Shown: positions 41,063 through 52,405, counted from the first letter of the stretch. The stretch is 64,000 nucleotides of DNA from Malania oleifera (GCF_029873635.1 NC_080423.1:97398397-97462396); one strand, 5' to 3'. Notes: generated by a model not told the origin, from the sequence alone. Made by a program: numbers and translations.

Positions 41063-41504
41063 TGTTGGGCTTTTATGGAGCCTAGTTGTGTTTTAATTTG
41101 GATGCTGACCTGACCCTTATTTAATTAGAGATTTCTATCCTAAGGCTTAGTCCATGAGCGCTGCGGCTTGGGCCGTACAAGCCGTACTCGTAGGGGTTCG
41201 CCCCCGGGAAAATTTTGGAGCCTATTCGAAACGGAACCCTAGGCGCAACATATAAAAGGATTGCTTTCGGGTGATTAGGGTTTGCGTGGTTGTACCTGCG
41301 AGAGAGCGAGAGGGAGAGCATTGTATCGCCGCACTCTCTGTGTTTTCTTCCTGATAATATTGAAATCCTTGCAACTCCGTGGACGTAGGCAAAATTGCCG
41401 AACCACGTAAATATTGTCTTGTGCATGTGATTGATTTTTCTTTGGCGTTATTTTCTCTATTTTGTTTCTCACAGGTTCTGAGAATTTGTTGTTTATTCCC
41501 AATA
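41063..41504 (+). repeat. 3' LTR of the Copia element at 36617-41504
   Basis: 442 bases, aligned with the 5' LTR over its whole length and followed directly by GAGAG. The same hairpin is at 41379-41407. Confidence 0.92.
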
Positions 41505-41539
41505 GAGAGAACACTAGAGGAAACCTCTATAGTGTATCT

Positions 41540-42821
41540 GAGCATAAGATGAGAATTGTGGAACTTGAGAAACTCATTCCACATATAAAATCCTTGGAGG
41601 AAAGACCAATAGATCTTGAGGTCTTCCAGAGGAACATTGAACAATTGGAAGCCTTTGAGAATAGATTGAAACACATTGAAGGCATAATGTCATTCTTGAC
41701 ATCCCAAGGGCTCCAGCCAATAGAGCTTGAGGCCTCCCTACGAGAATTAATTGATGATTTTTATGTGCTTGCAGATAATGTCAAAGAATCTATTAGCACC
41801 ATGAAAGAGGGTGTGAAGGAGGTGGGTAAGCTTCAGAACCTAATGGATCAATTTCAGAATAACTTGCGAGAGGTGAGCACTAAGCTAAATGCATTGGCCC
41901 ATATGTCTTGAAGGCCAATAACCGATACTTGTGTGGGAAATCGGATTAAGGTGCCAGAACCTAAATGTTTTGGGGGCGCTCAAGATACAAAGGAGTTAGA
42001 CAACTTCGTCTTTGATCTGGAACACTACTTTAAGTGCTCAAGGATTGACCTAGAGGAGGACCGAGTTAACATTGCAATGGTATATCTTACTGAGGATGCT
42101 GAGTTATGGTGGAGAACCAAATGTGAAGACATACAAAACAACCGGTATACCATCAATACTTGGGAAGAGTTTAAACATGCCTTGAAAGAACAGTTTTACC
42201 TAGGAAATACAGAGTACATGGCGTGTTGCAAGGTATATGAATTACAATAGACAGGCTCGATAGGGAGTTATGTACGGGAGTTCCAAGCCCTAGTGCTTGA
42301 CATTAAGGATGGGGCAGATTCTGACAGACTCTTCCACTTCCTTCAAGGACTAAAAACATGGTTGAAGAATAAGCTACGAAGGGAGGGGATTCGTGACCTT
42401 CCCTCAACTCTCGCAGCAGCTGAACGATTGAAGGATTTCTCAAGTCGGACCCTAGCAACAGGTGGTGACTACTCAAATGGTTCTCAAAAAAGAATACCCA
42501 ACATCTAACAATCATGAACGGAGATCTTCCTGGGCGTATAGATCTTCAAGCAGAGAAAGTAACAAGGGATCTAATAGCTTCTTGAGCAATAAGGGACCCC
42601 GAACAACGAGAGAGTGGAATGACAAAGATGCAAGAAATGGGATACATCGACCACCACTTGCTTGTTTTCTATGCATGGGGCCCTATCCCGTAGCAGAACA
42701 CCTTGAGCGGAAGGCCTTGAATGCCTTGATAACAATCCAAGAGGGAATAGAGGTCTTAAACACTGATTTGGGAGAAAAGAAGTGTATGAGGAGCGCCCTA
42801 AGGCTTTTGGGGAGTCCTTAA
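41540..42821 (+). pseudogene. Gag remnant of the gag-only Gypsy-like element
   Basis: A heptad-rich coiled coil (about 41550-41890) precedes a Retrotrans_gag domain with FGGAQDTKELDNFVFDLEHY, DAELWWRTK and TWEEFKHALKEQFY. A basic Ser/Arg-rich tail and a degenerate knuckle (CFLCMGPYPVAEH) follow. Nothing of pol comes after it before the 3' LTR. Confidence 0.75.
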
Positions 42822-43368
42822 AAGCCCAAGTAGCGAGTGGAATGGGGGAAAAATACTAGCAACTTTTTGGGAAATTATGTTTCCTATTAGATGTATTATT
42901 TTTGCAGTAATTTTTGTAAAATTTGTTGCAACTAATCATGTCTTGTTGAGATGGCGACAGATGAACAATCATATTTGTCAGGATGGACATTTGCTTGAAA
43001 GCCTACAAACTCACAAAGCCTACATGACCATGACAGTTTGAAGCTGGAGACTTGATTCTTGGAAAGCCTCATGTCAACGAAGAAGATCAGTATAGATAGA
43101 AGTGCAGGAGCCCAACCCTTCCGTGAATGAAGATAGTAGTCAGAGATGTAGTGAAGATCCTTGTAGATAGAGTCAACAATGATGAAGGTTGTCAACATCA
43201 ACACTTGGTTTGGAGAGGAACAATGGTGACAAGACAAAAGACTTCCAGCATCTCGCACACAGAAAATCCAAGAATTTACAAACTTCAAGACAACAATAGC
43301 AAAACCTAAAGATTGAAGTATTTTTACAACAATTCGACGAGGTTGTGGATAGAATGAGTGGGGGAGAA

Positions 43369-43721
43369 TGTTAGGGGGTGACAGTGTAATGGGGATTTAA
43401 TGGGGTAGGGAGATGACTTTACATGTATTCTCCAGGGATTTGTAAATGAATATCAAATTACTTGTGTCATGGCTTGTATAGTGTTCTCTTACTTGAATAA
43501 AATAAGTAGTCTTTACTTTATCATTGAGCATGAATGTCTCTTACCTTCCTATCCCATCGGTGTCCATACTGATATTTCATGATTATAAGTGGTTGTCGAA
43601 ACTTATGCGATGCTCACGTTTGCAAATTTGAAGGGGTGATTATTGACCGATTCTGTTGAGGGAGAGCCTCGACGAGTGCTGCACGGCCCCTTAGCCGAGT
43701 CTAAATTAGGGGTCCGTGACA
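43369..43721 (+). repeat. 3' LTR of the gag-only Gypsy-like element
   Basis: 353 bases, TG to CA, preceded by a purine tract and followed by CTAAG. Confidence 0.9.
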
Positions 43722-43726
43722 CTAAG

Positions 43727-44127
43727 GAATACAATTTTCTATTTTCCTCACAAGATACAAGTTGGTTGGTGCAACATGGTGAAAAACAAAAACAGAAATT
43801 TAAAAACAAAAACAAAAACAAAACAAAATATGACAATGACAACAACAACCCTCCTTTTTTCCTCTCTTATTTGCTCTTCTTTCCTCTTTGTCAACCAATC
43901 AAGAGGAGCAAAGAGATCATTTCTTTTCTCCTGTGTATCCAACAATGGAGAATAAAGGACAGTTGATAGAATCAAAGAGAAATTTTTTGGCCTGAAAATA
44001 AGTGTCTAGCCTGAGCGTGAGCCACTGGAATTTAAGGTTTTCTCTGTTTTAGAGAAGAAAATATACCAAAATGAATAATGTTTCTCAGGCAGCAAACCAT
44101 CCTCATACTTCAACATGCTGCCATTTT
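43727..44127. other. VTE4 downstream region
   Basis: Between the gag-only element and the VTE4 stop codon. It contains AACAAAAACAAAAAC runs and probably holds the VTE4 3' UTR and poly(A) site (minus strand). The LTR element ends only about 400 bases from the stop codon. Confidence 0.45.
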
Positions 44128-46126
44128 TTATTCAGGCTTCTGGCACGTGATAATGGAGAACTTGATTAGATCCTTTTTGTATCCTTCAATCATCAATGGC
44201 ATCACCAATGCCCCTTTAATGGTTTTCCATCCTGGTAACATTTAGACCCATTCCAAAAAAAGACGGGTTGAGTGATGATGCAAAATGCAAATTTTGATTC
44301 TTTCTTTTCCATTTTTTCCCTTCTTTTTGTTCTTTCTATTAAATTTTTTTTTTTAAAATTGATACATGCAAATTACTTCAATCTTACCACTGCGCAGCAG
44401 CGACACAAAGCCTTTCCATGTCAATGCAGAGCGTATCACGGCAGGCCAAAATGGAGCAACATATTCAGACCAATCGTCTGTCTTTATATCCTGCATAAGA
44501 ATTTAGGAGTTTATATATATGGGGAAGTAACAGATCACATCAAATTGGAACTTGGATCGATTAACTTATGGAGATAAATCTTGGTTACAGGATAATTACT
44601 TTCCACATGATCGGGGTAAAAAACAATACATGACTTAAGATGAGCTACTGAGCCCAAGGTTTAAGTGAAGTTTGGCAAATTGAAAGAGTAGCCACCTGGA
44701 GAGAGAGGGGCTGGAGTAATTTTACGTAATCAGCTGTAGAACACCAGGCTGGAAGATAATAAGCATTGCATATCTTGTTCAGGAGCACTTTTTCCTCTGG
44801 CCGTAATGATTCTTCAGAAGGAGCAAGATCCCTATGGCACCATGTTACAATTATTATTTTGGCTCCTGGGGCAGCAACTCGAGCCAACTCACGAACAAAC
44901 TAAGAGAGAGAGAGAGAGAGAGAACAAGTGAACCATAATAACACAATTATACTATGAGAATTAAGGCGTGCATGCCACTATTCTTCTAACCTAGATTAAA
45001 TAAAATGGCAATGAATCCAACTAAATCCTAGTAAAGATTATAAGCAACCTTTTGTTTGTCAGGCATGTGCTCTCCGCTCTCCATGGACCAAACCAGATCA
45101 AATTGTCCTTCAGGAAATGGTAGCTCCAATGCATCTGCAACTTGAAACGATACCTGCAGAAGGAGACCACACCATTTTTCAAGAGGTTCCATACTTCCAT
45201 CAAAGAGATCTACAGAAAATTAATATTGTAAATGAAATTTTTTAAAAATGTAATCATCATAAGAACCAATTATATATGCCCTAACAATGAATGTGATAAT
45301 CATGCTTCCAGTGATCAGATGTTAACGTTAATTCACTGGGTCGCTATTCTCAGAGAATATGCAAATAAGTGATTAACAGACACATTTCCACACACCCCCC
45401 CCCCCCCCACCCCCACATTTTCCAACCAGTTCATGGAATGTGCCAAAAATTAAAATAAAAAAGAATTGGCATGCATCAGGGATTAATACAGAAAAAAGCA
45501 GAAACTGCAACACCAAGAATTACTATGCCTGCAAAGCAAGTCATAGAAGGCCTAGATAAATGAAGTATATGACAGTGAGATCGTACAGGAAATACTATTC
45601 AAAACACAGCAATTTAAGGAGCATTTTTATGATCTAAATACCATTAAACAGATAAAAACAAGTCTCAGGAAAGGATTGTCCTACTTCTAGGGAAGCATAA
45701 AGGCCAGAAGAATATAGCCCCAAAGAATTGGCTTCAGCATTCTTTCAGTAAAATGCCAACAAACTTTCTAAGAACCATCACAAACCTTCCCTAAGGTTAA
45801 TTTCCAGCATGGTGAAGACACTATTACAGAAGCATCAGTAATATCTAAGAAAAATACAGGTAGGTGTGCAGAAAATTGGTCTATGTTTCTGACATTCACA
45901 TTTGATAAAGTTGAAAAATAAAGCTCAGAATGTGGGCAATCAGAAAGCTCACACACCCTGTCAGCTAATCCTTGAGCAGCTGCAAGAGCTTGAGCCCTGT
46001 TGGCCTGGACAGGACTCAAAGTGATGCCTTCACATTTGGCTCCATATTTCCTTGCTAGGTATCTTGAGCTGCCTCCAATTCCGCACCCGACATCAACTAT
46101 GCTTCTGGGCCTCTTCACTGGATGCT
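44128..46126 (-). CDS. VTE4: Gamma-tocopherol C-methyltransferase, last five exons (5' exon not found)
   Basis: S-adenosylmethionine-dependent plastid enzyme that converts gamma- to alpha-tocopherol (and delta- to beta-). Exons on the minus strand are 45957-46126, 45049-45153, 44696-44899, 44388-44490 and 44128-44231, all with GT-AG borders and one open frame ending ITCQKPE. Signatures in order: SAM motif VDVGCGIGGSSRYLARKYGA, GITLSPVQANRAQALAAAQG, SFQVADALELPF, DLVWSMESGEHMPDK, IIIVTWCHRDLAPSEE, YYLPAWCSTADYVKLLQ, DWSEYVAPFWPAVIRSALTW, KTIKGALVMPLMIEGYKK. The order and spacing match plant VTE4 closely. Exon 1, which would carry the transit peptide and the conserved GLWE-IWG-HMHHG segment, was not found to the right. 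The acceptor of the first visible exon could be at 46127 or 46125. The gene is either cut off at its 5' end or has an intron longer than the rest of the window. Confidence 0.93.
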
Positions 46127-46421
46127 CTACACACAAATCATGAGGAAATGTTTTTAGATGAAGCCTAGGAGTCCAAAAACTTGGCACCAATTTCTCCTGT
46201 TTTGACTCACAAAAATTTGCTCCAAACTCTCATTAGTACAATTAATTTCTCCCAAAGCCTCTATTCACTAAAGAGGTTATTAAAGAAATACTCCGCATAA
46301 GATTGACTATGCATTTGATAATATTTTTAAGCATGCAGACTAAAGATAACGGATTAGATTCTAATTAACAGAAAAAGATCAAGTTAAACTACAATTATAC
46401 CATATCAGATTGGCCTACAAC

Positions 46422-47114
46422 CAAGGCCTTAAATTTTGATTTTGATTCAAATTTCGAAGCTCCAAAAGTACGGAAATTTCGACGTAAATTTCAATTTTAA
46501 TATCAATTTCGATTTTGATTAAAAAAAAATGGAAATTAATAGTAAAGCATGGAATTCTTTTATGAAGTTTTATAAATGATTAATAGACATAATAAGTTTT
46601 AGGACTAATATTACAAGTAAATACATTTATGTTGTGTATGAGGTGGAAAAGTTGTAATATAATATGTATAAGATAATGTACATTAAACATATTTAGTGAA
46701 TCAATTGAAACAAATGAAATACATAAACCATTTAAATATTATTTATTATACAAATAATGATAATTTAGACATGAATGGTTAAATAAAATGCCATTGTAAG
46801 TTTATTTTTTCATATAATTTCAAAAGCACTTGTAATAATCTTTAGTTTCGATAAACAATAAATAAAATAAATAAAGAGAGAAATTTCACTTCACCATATC
46901 TTTCATTTGAATTCCAAGGAAATTTCATTGCATAGTTCAAATTTTGACAAGATTAGCTAAAATTTTTGAGATTTCGATAAATTTCGGATGATTCGTTGAG
47001 ATTTCGACGGAAATTATGCAAGATGGAAATCAATTGCCATTTCGATTTTGAGGGTGACAAAAACCAGAAATTTCAACAGAAATTTTGACAATTTTGTGGA
47101 AATTTAAGATCATG
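46422..47114 (+). mobile_element. hAT-type MITE (693 bp) upstream of VTE4 exon
   Basis: The ends CAAGGCCTTAAATTT and, inverted, CATGATCTTAAATTT form terminal repeats. The flanking 8 bases CCTACAAC and CCTACAAT (46414-46421 and 47115-47122) differ at one base. It is packed with GAAATTTCGA-type motifs near both ends. It is the same family as 56262-56938, in opposite orientation. It lies about 300 bases upstream of the first visible VTE4 exon. Confidence 0.85.
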
Positions 47115-47289
47115 CCTACAATGTAGCCAAATAATGCACTAATGAGGAGAAGTGAGCTAGTTAATATTAGTGGCAGTAAAAAGGGTAGTGTCAGACCTAT
47201 GATAACACAAAATGAAAGAGTGAATAAGGATTTAACAGCCCTCCATCTATCAGCGTATATTGCCAAAGACCGTGCTCTCAAGATTTACA

Positions 47290-47640
47290 TACCTGACCCC
47301 ACCTAGTGGGACTTAAGGCTTGGCTGTTGTTGTTGCATCTCCTGGACCTGCTGCCACAATAAATTCTTTGGGGTGAACCCTTCACAATTTTAAAATGCAT
47401 CGTGACCAGCGGGGGTTCCAAACCCACATATATAGCTGAAACCGTTCTCCTCCCCAAGTGATGTGGGACTCTCCCCACCCCAAGATAATAATGCTTTTGG
47501 GCTGTTTGTCACTCGAATTTGACATAGTGTATACCACCCACCTACCAAGACTTTCCGTTCTTGGTAAGTGTCATCACCACACTCCCTGTTGAGATTCTGC
47601 TCTAATACCATACTGTAACACCCAGACTCATTACAACGAG
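47290..47640 (-). mobile_element. TRIM-like fragment with a SINE/RTE tail
   Basis: On the plus strand CCCACCTAGTGGGACTTAAG and GTTGTTGTTG (about 47298-47335) are a 3' tail of RTE/SINE type. Right of it, on the minus strand, lies a known type of plant repeat with GTATGGTATTAGAGCAG (near a Met primer-binding site) and GTCCCACATCA ... TATATATG. I could not define both LTRs, so the TRIM label is tentative. Confidence 0.5.
47427..47469 (-). promoter_or_regulatory. USE + TATA module with 24-base spacing
   Basis: On the minus strand GTCCCACATCA (47469-47459) matches the snRNA upstream sequence element at 10 of 11 bases. TATATATG (47434-47427) follows after 24 bases, the spacing known for plant Pol III snRNA genes such as U6. 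It lies in a repetitive fragment. No snRNA is visible downstream. Confidence 0.45.
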
Positions 47641-48564
47641 TAATGTGGTACTCCCTGTTGTTTTATTGTATGCTCAATGTTATTTTGACGCACATATTAC
47701 ACCAAAAAAACTCACCCAACATATTTTGCTGCAATATTTTCAAGCTAAATTAAGTTGATCAAATTTAGAGGCAAAATTAGCTATGCATCCTTTGGACCTA
47801 ACTATGTTCCATGACCTGATCAATTGCTGCTTGCAGGAGAAATGGGTAATGATCTGGATGTGATCCACTAGTATCTTATTATTATATTTTACTTTCATTC
47901 ATGGCATCTTGTTAACCAAAGTCCAAATTTAGGAGTGCTTGTACAACAAGAGCAGTCATATCTTTAAGTCTCACAAACTGGGGTCCATTTTGTGAATCCT
48001 TTTCTTCCATTCTACTGGATTTTGGGCAATATCCTAGAAAATTATTTACTAGTCCAAGTTAGTCTAGGTCTACCCCCCTCCTTTCCCAATACCTTTTAAC
48101 ATCAACAAAATAGCTCTTTCCCACTAAGTGTAATTTGATCTATGTTGCAAGTGCAAAACCATTTTAGCTACCTTTCCCTTATCTTCCACAGACTACAGGT
48201 ACTAGTTACCCTGGATGCTTGTACATCCTGAAAAAATCTGATATCAAGGCATTAAGTTATCTTATTATTTCATCCCAATCATCAGATGAATAAAATCAGT
48301 GTATTTGGAAGAAATGGACTATGATTTGAGGCTGCTAAGTCCAAACCCATTTTGTGAAGCTTTCTGTCATGCAGATATAGGTTTTGGAAAAATTCTTGAA
48401 TGCATGTTTAGCACCCAAATCTGTGAATTTGATAAATAAATTGTATTTTGCAATCAACATAACCGAAGATTTAAGAATTTGTGTTCCAAGAATCCAAGTG
48501 CCATTGTTGAGATGCCCTTGTCAACAGCAGCAGCAGCAGCACTGCCATGTTCATCATCTTTAAA
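47641..48564. other. Unannotated stretch
   Basis: Searched on the minus strand for VTE4 exon 1; none found. No other gene or bounded repeat is supported. Confidence 0.45.
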
Positions 48565-48745
48565 AGAAAAGGTGTGCCTGGACCACAAGGCTCCCCACTT
48601 TGTGAAGGTAGAGAGATGGCTATCACTTATCATAGTGTACGCAGTCTTACCCCTGCTTTTTATGCAGAGACGCTGTTTCCTTTGACTCAAACCTGTGACC
48701 AACTGGTCAAAAGGAGTAACCTTACCATTGATCCAAGGCTCGCAA
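48565..48745 (-). mobile_element. tRNA-derived SINE, second copy, diverged
   Basis: On the minus strand it shows ATGGTAAGGTTACTCC, a B-box-like GGTTTGAGTC, AAACAGCGTCTCTGC, GGTAAGACTGCGTAC and CACAAAGTGGGGAGCC, in the order seen in the SINE at 17760-17934. More mutated than that copy, and no clear target duplication, so older. Confidence 0.7.
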
Positions 48746-50153
48746 ATATTAAAAACTAAAGAAAGCAAAGGCCCCAAAGCACTGTCTCTCCTGAGACATC
48801 TGATAAAATTGGAACGGAGAATGCACTGTAGCACCAGAAACTATATTGCACAAGGAACTAAAAATGCAAAAAAGAAAATTACTATCTTGCCACTGATTAT
48901 AAAATTGTCCCACGTAGGACACACAATTATGACCTAATGTAACTATATTATGTTTACACATTTGCACCAGGTCAGACCTGCAGCACGCACCCCTAGGACT
49001 GGACGCTGAAACATTTGGAAGGGTCCAATCTCTTTATGGGATATTCTACATAGTCTCAGCTTGGCAGGCACGAATCAGCATTCATAAAGAGAGTCCTGAC
49101 TCTCTTAGGCAGCTCAAGTGTCCTACATTTGTCATTTGTGCATTTGTGTCCCTTTTCATCTATCATCTTCACCATGTGTCACCACCCTATTGAATCAGTC
49201 AACAATCTATGTCATTCTCATTGGTTGAGACCCAATGGGAATCAAATCTTCTCCCATCCTTAAGCCAGAAATGCACAGATTTCTATAGTCTGGAACACAG
49301 ATTCTTAACTGAAGCAAAGACATGGGCTAAGGAGTCCTTAACAGCCAGACTACTCTTCCAATGCCACCCTAGAGGGCTGAAACAAGACTATTGCCATGCA
49401 ATGTAGCACCAACCCACAACTCACCCTCAGAGTCCTAAAGGAACCAAGGACCCCCAACCTCTTGATAACTGACGTGAAAAGGCATCACGCTCATCCTCTC
49501 CCTGCTTGTTTACCTTTTCGCTACAACCATCTTTACTACCACTATTCTCATTAGCATTGTTTATCTCAAAGCCTCTATCAAAAGTGTCGCCTTTGTTACA
49601 TGCAAAACCCGCCTTTTCGCTGCTCCTACCTCCTCTCAAAAGTTGCTCCTCAAAATTTTTTTTTTCTTTTCCCACCCTCAACTGGGGGAATTAGTGCCAA
49701 AAGTGATCTCCTCAATCCTAGTAATCTGCATTACCAGTAGTGTCGGTCAAGTTGTCTGGAGGAACAGCTACTGGGCAGGGTCTGCCTGCAAGTACCTCCT
49801 ATAAAAAGCAAGAAAATAGTCAAAAAAAAGTGCTGTACATACATGTTGAAGTGTGAGAAAAGAAAAAGATGTACCACAAGCATAAAAAATTGCTAGTACA
49901 GGCTTTCTTGACCCGCACATCCTGTGGTGGGGATCAAAAGCATTCTCCCTTGCTAGCTAAGAAAAAAAAAAAAACCCCTCAAGCGCTCTGCTTACTCACC
50001 ACTCTATCATTCTGCCTCTTCTTTAGTCTTTAGAGAGATGAGGGTGCCTTAAGGGCTGATGATCCCTGTATACTTCAATAAAGCAATAAATCACTGAAAC
50101 TCACGCAAGCAATCATCCTAATAGGTGACCCCCCCTTCTGTGACACCGTCATT
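48746..50153. other. Unannotated stretch with a dispersed repeat
   Basis: The piece 49125-49240 resembles 55850-55970 (GTCCCTTTTCATC, then TTCTCATTGGTTGAGA), both on the plus strand, so it is part of a dispersed repeat of unknown type. No gene is supported. Confidence 0.45.
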
Positions 50154-50154
50154 C

Positions 50155-50946
50155 AGGGGTGTACAAAAATTACTGAATAACCAAAAACTGGACTGAAGCC
50201 GAACTGTTAAACATTTGGCCACAGTTTTTCAGTTTTGGTGTTCAGTGTTCGGTTTTGGTTTCTCAATTTCAAAAAACCTATTTTTGGTTGTGGTTTCAGT
50301 TATATAGGGAAACCAGACCAAAAAAACTGAATAAACTGAAATATATGTTTTGTCTAAAATTTTGGCCCAATATTTAACTCTCAATTATTAGCTTTCCAAT
50401 ATTATTATATACTAATATTACTGTAGTTAGAATATACACCAATACATTTACAGCGGAAGAGTGGGAAGGGTTAGGGACATTTTATACAAGAGGATGAGTG
50501 CTCTTCTTTGATCTTTTACTGATGTGGGACAAGATCCTCAAAAGGAATGAGGAAGCCCAGCCCTCACCTAGCCTTCACGCCTTCAGCCTTGATGTCTTCT
50601 CCCACATTGGTTGCCATCAATTTGGTGGGGCCTTCTCCTTTTATAAAGGCAGTTCTCCTACTTCAAGCAGAGTACTCAACTTGGGCTGCAGCAGGATTAA
50701 ATTGTTGCTTGGCCCACCCTGTTTAAGGCCCATTGAACTTCTGAAATTGGGCCTGTTGTATTAAGTAATTTAATTTCAGTCCAGTTCGGTTAGTAACCAA
50801 AAACCGGACAGAAGAACTATAATTTTTTTAACCAAGCTGTTGGTTAACAGTTCGATAATGGTTTGCAATTATATGAACCGATCAGTTTCAGTTCGATGTT
50901 CAGTTTTACACAAAATCGAACTGATAAAAACTGAGTATACCCCTCA
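50155..50946 (+). mobile_element. Non-autonomous hAT-like element, second copy of the 20065 family
   Basis: It begins AGGGGTGTACAAAAATTAC and ends GAGTATACCCCT, forming imperfect terminal inverted repeats. Subterminal AACCGAAC / TTCGGTT motifs match those of 20065-21015, and its central segment has the same promoter layout. I could not read a convincing 8-base duplication, so the insertion is old or the ends are off by a few bases. Confidence 0.65.
50599..50647 (+). promoter_or_regulatory. snRNA-type promoter module, second copy
   Basis: CTCCCACATTG (50599-50609) is the USE-like element and TATAAA (50642-50647) lies 32 bases further on. The position and orientation inside the element are as in the copy at 20684-20735. 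The sequence is less exact but the spacing is kept within one base. Confidence 0.5.
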
Positions 50947-51504
50947 CTCCTTCCCAAAATATGTGGCAACCTGGCCCTGGACTGGATGTCTCTCTTCCTA
51001 CAAATCAGAAACTGCTTCGAACGATCAAAAACATTGCATCAGAATATAATCTCCCATGTTATCACCTTGCACCCAATCTAATGTGCTATAAGGTGTGAAT
51101 TGTATAACTGAAAAGACCTCTCATCTTGGTGCAAACAAATTACATCTATATCATGGAGGCACACATCTTGGATAACTCCAAGTGAAGAGGTCCAAGTCTG
51201 GATCCTCTACAATTTCTTGACCAATATGATGTCAAGTGATAAATACAACAAGACTTTCAAAGCCAAGAAGTTGCCTACATATGGACAGAATGTTAAATTG
51301 ATAGGTGTACGAGGTTGAGAGAATTTAAACCATGACCAAAAATTAAGAGTACCCTCCTTAAATTGAAGGCAAAAGGGAGAATTGCATTTGGGAATGCACC
51401 TTCTAAACATAAGTCGTCTTTACAAAATGATTCATTGACTGTACAACCATTTTGTGTACAAATCTTACGTAAAACAATATCTTTTGCTATTTTATTTTAT
51501 GTTT
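50947..51504. other. Unannotated stretch
   Basis: No gene or bounded repeat is supported. Confidence 0.4.
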
Positions 51505-51900
51505 TTTTTTTTAAAAAAAAAATGAAGCTTTATTAAGAGAAGGAACAATACACAAGGAGGACAAGAAACCTCATACAACAAAACATAATAACAAAAACAG
51601 AAATAAAAAATGACAAAAGCATAAAAGAAACATATGTTCAACAAGGCCTTCCAATCACATCAAAAATCAGAGAAACCAAAACAGCTAAACCAACTAAAAG
51701 AATCCACAGTGAGGCAAAAAAACATGATCCTGCAACAAATCAAATCAACGGATAAGGAATGATCATGAAAAATATGAGCATTTCTCTCTTGCCAAACAAC
51801 CCAGAAAACACAAACTTTCATTAGGTCTTCTAATCAACATATTGTCAGTGTTACTTTCATTAAGGACAAAAGCTAAGCCTAAGAGACAACCTTAGAGGGA
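51505..51900 (-). mobile_element. Probable L1 LINE 3' fragment
   Basis: It starts on the plus strand with a T/A-rich run and GAAGCTTTATTAAGAGAAGG, followed by AGGAGGACAAGAAACCTC. This is the reverse complement of a plant L1 3' UTR ending in poly(A). No coding part can be assigned. The right border is not defined. Confidence 0.45.
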
Positions 51901-52405
51901 ATTCTTAGCTTTCTACAAGTGATTAGGAAAGGAAAAGGAAATAAAAATAAAAATTACAAAAGAACAAACCAGAGGCATCCAAAGTTCAAATTCTAACATA
52001 CTAACAATAGGAAGAATGAGTAGCATCTCAGCCTCCCTATCATCGAGATTTCTTTGACAATAAAAAAGCCCAGGGAATACAAACTTCATAAAAAATCATA
52101 AACAAAGAAATAAGTGCCCCCCTGTAGGAAATTTCCTCCCTCGTCTGGGCACACTCAACGGACAAAAGTTGCCCTCTTTGCAGTAATAGCGTGCCTATCA
52201 ACTTGATTTTTCTATGAGAGAGATGACTGCCTAATCCTTCCAGATATCAATATTTCCAGAATCTCTCTCAAAATCAGTTCACTCTAACTAGAACATGGAA
52301 ACCGTCCAAAGTAAACCCAATCTAACCCCACACTATTAACCGTGTATATGTGGAACTGATCCAACATGTTAGGACATTTTGCCACAAGTTCTTATCTTTA
52401 TCTAG

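Larger units (their letters stand above)
36617..41504 (+). mobile_element. Copia element, nearly whole, inside the gag-only element
   Basis: The LTRs are 36617-37033 and 41063-41504, with duplication GAGAG on both sides (36612-36616 and 41505-41509). The primer-binding site (CTAGTATCAGAGCC) follows the left LTR. Parts in order: gag from 37064 (DGTNFGFWRMQIEDYL) with knuckle CWNCRKTSHFSRQC near 37790; protease near 37930; GAG-pre-integrase and integrase about 38310-39100 (WHRRLGHMSEKG, PQQNGVAERMNRTL); reverse transcriptase about 39480-40250 (LDVKTAFLHGDLEE, LLLYVDDML); RNase H about 40500-40970 (FAGDNDSRKSTTGF, SKHIQTKYHFIRYL). The coding region is interrupted about three times and is otherwise complete, so it looks recent but dead. 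By eye the LTRs are about 96% alike apart from one indel, making it the youngest large element here. Confidence 0.95.
36062..43721 (+). mobile_element. Gag-only, Gypsy-like LTR element split by a Copia insertion
   Basis: The LTRs are 36062-36410 and 43369-43721, starting TGTTAGGGGGTGAC and ending CGTGACA or CTGTGACA, with duplication CTAAG on both sides (36057-36061 and 43722-43726). The primer-binding site GTTGGTATCAGAGC follows the left LTR, and GTGGGGGAGAA precedes the right one. The interior without the inserted Copia is only about 2 kb. It carries a coiled-coil N-terminal part, a Retrotrans_gag domain (about 41933-42420) and a degenerate knuckle region (about 42660-42720). No protease, reverse transcriptase, RNase H or integrase was seen. 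This is the layout of plant TR-GAG elements. By eye the LTRs are roughly 88% alike, and gag is broken at a few places besides the insertion. Confidence 0.85.

Noticed and set aside
45390-45416. Poly-C run
   Set aside because: Simple homopolymer in a VTE4 intron; may even be a sequencing or assembly artefact, with no structure around it.
47030-47611. Small minus-strand frames near the hAT MITE
   Set aside because: They overlap the MITE and the TRIM-like fragment and have no protein family features.
49427-49681. 84-residue minus-strand frame
   Set aside because: Composition is biased to Lys, Glu and Gly and no homolog is recognised; its start, end and neighbours give no gene signals. Also tested and rejected as VTE4 exon 1.
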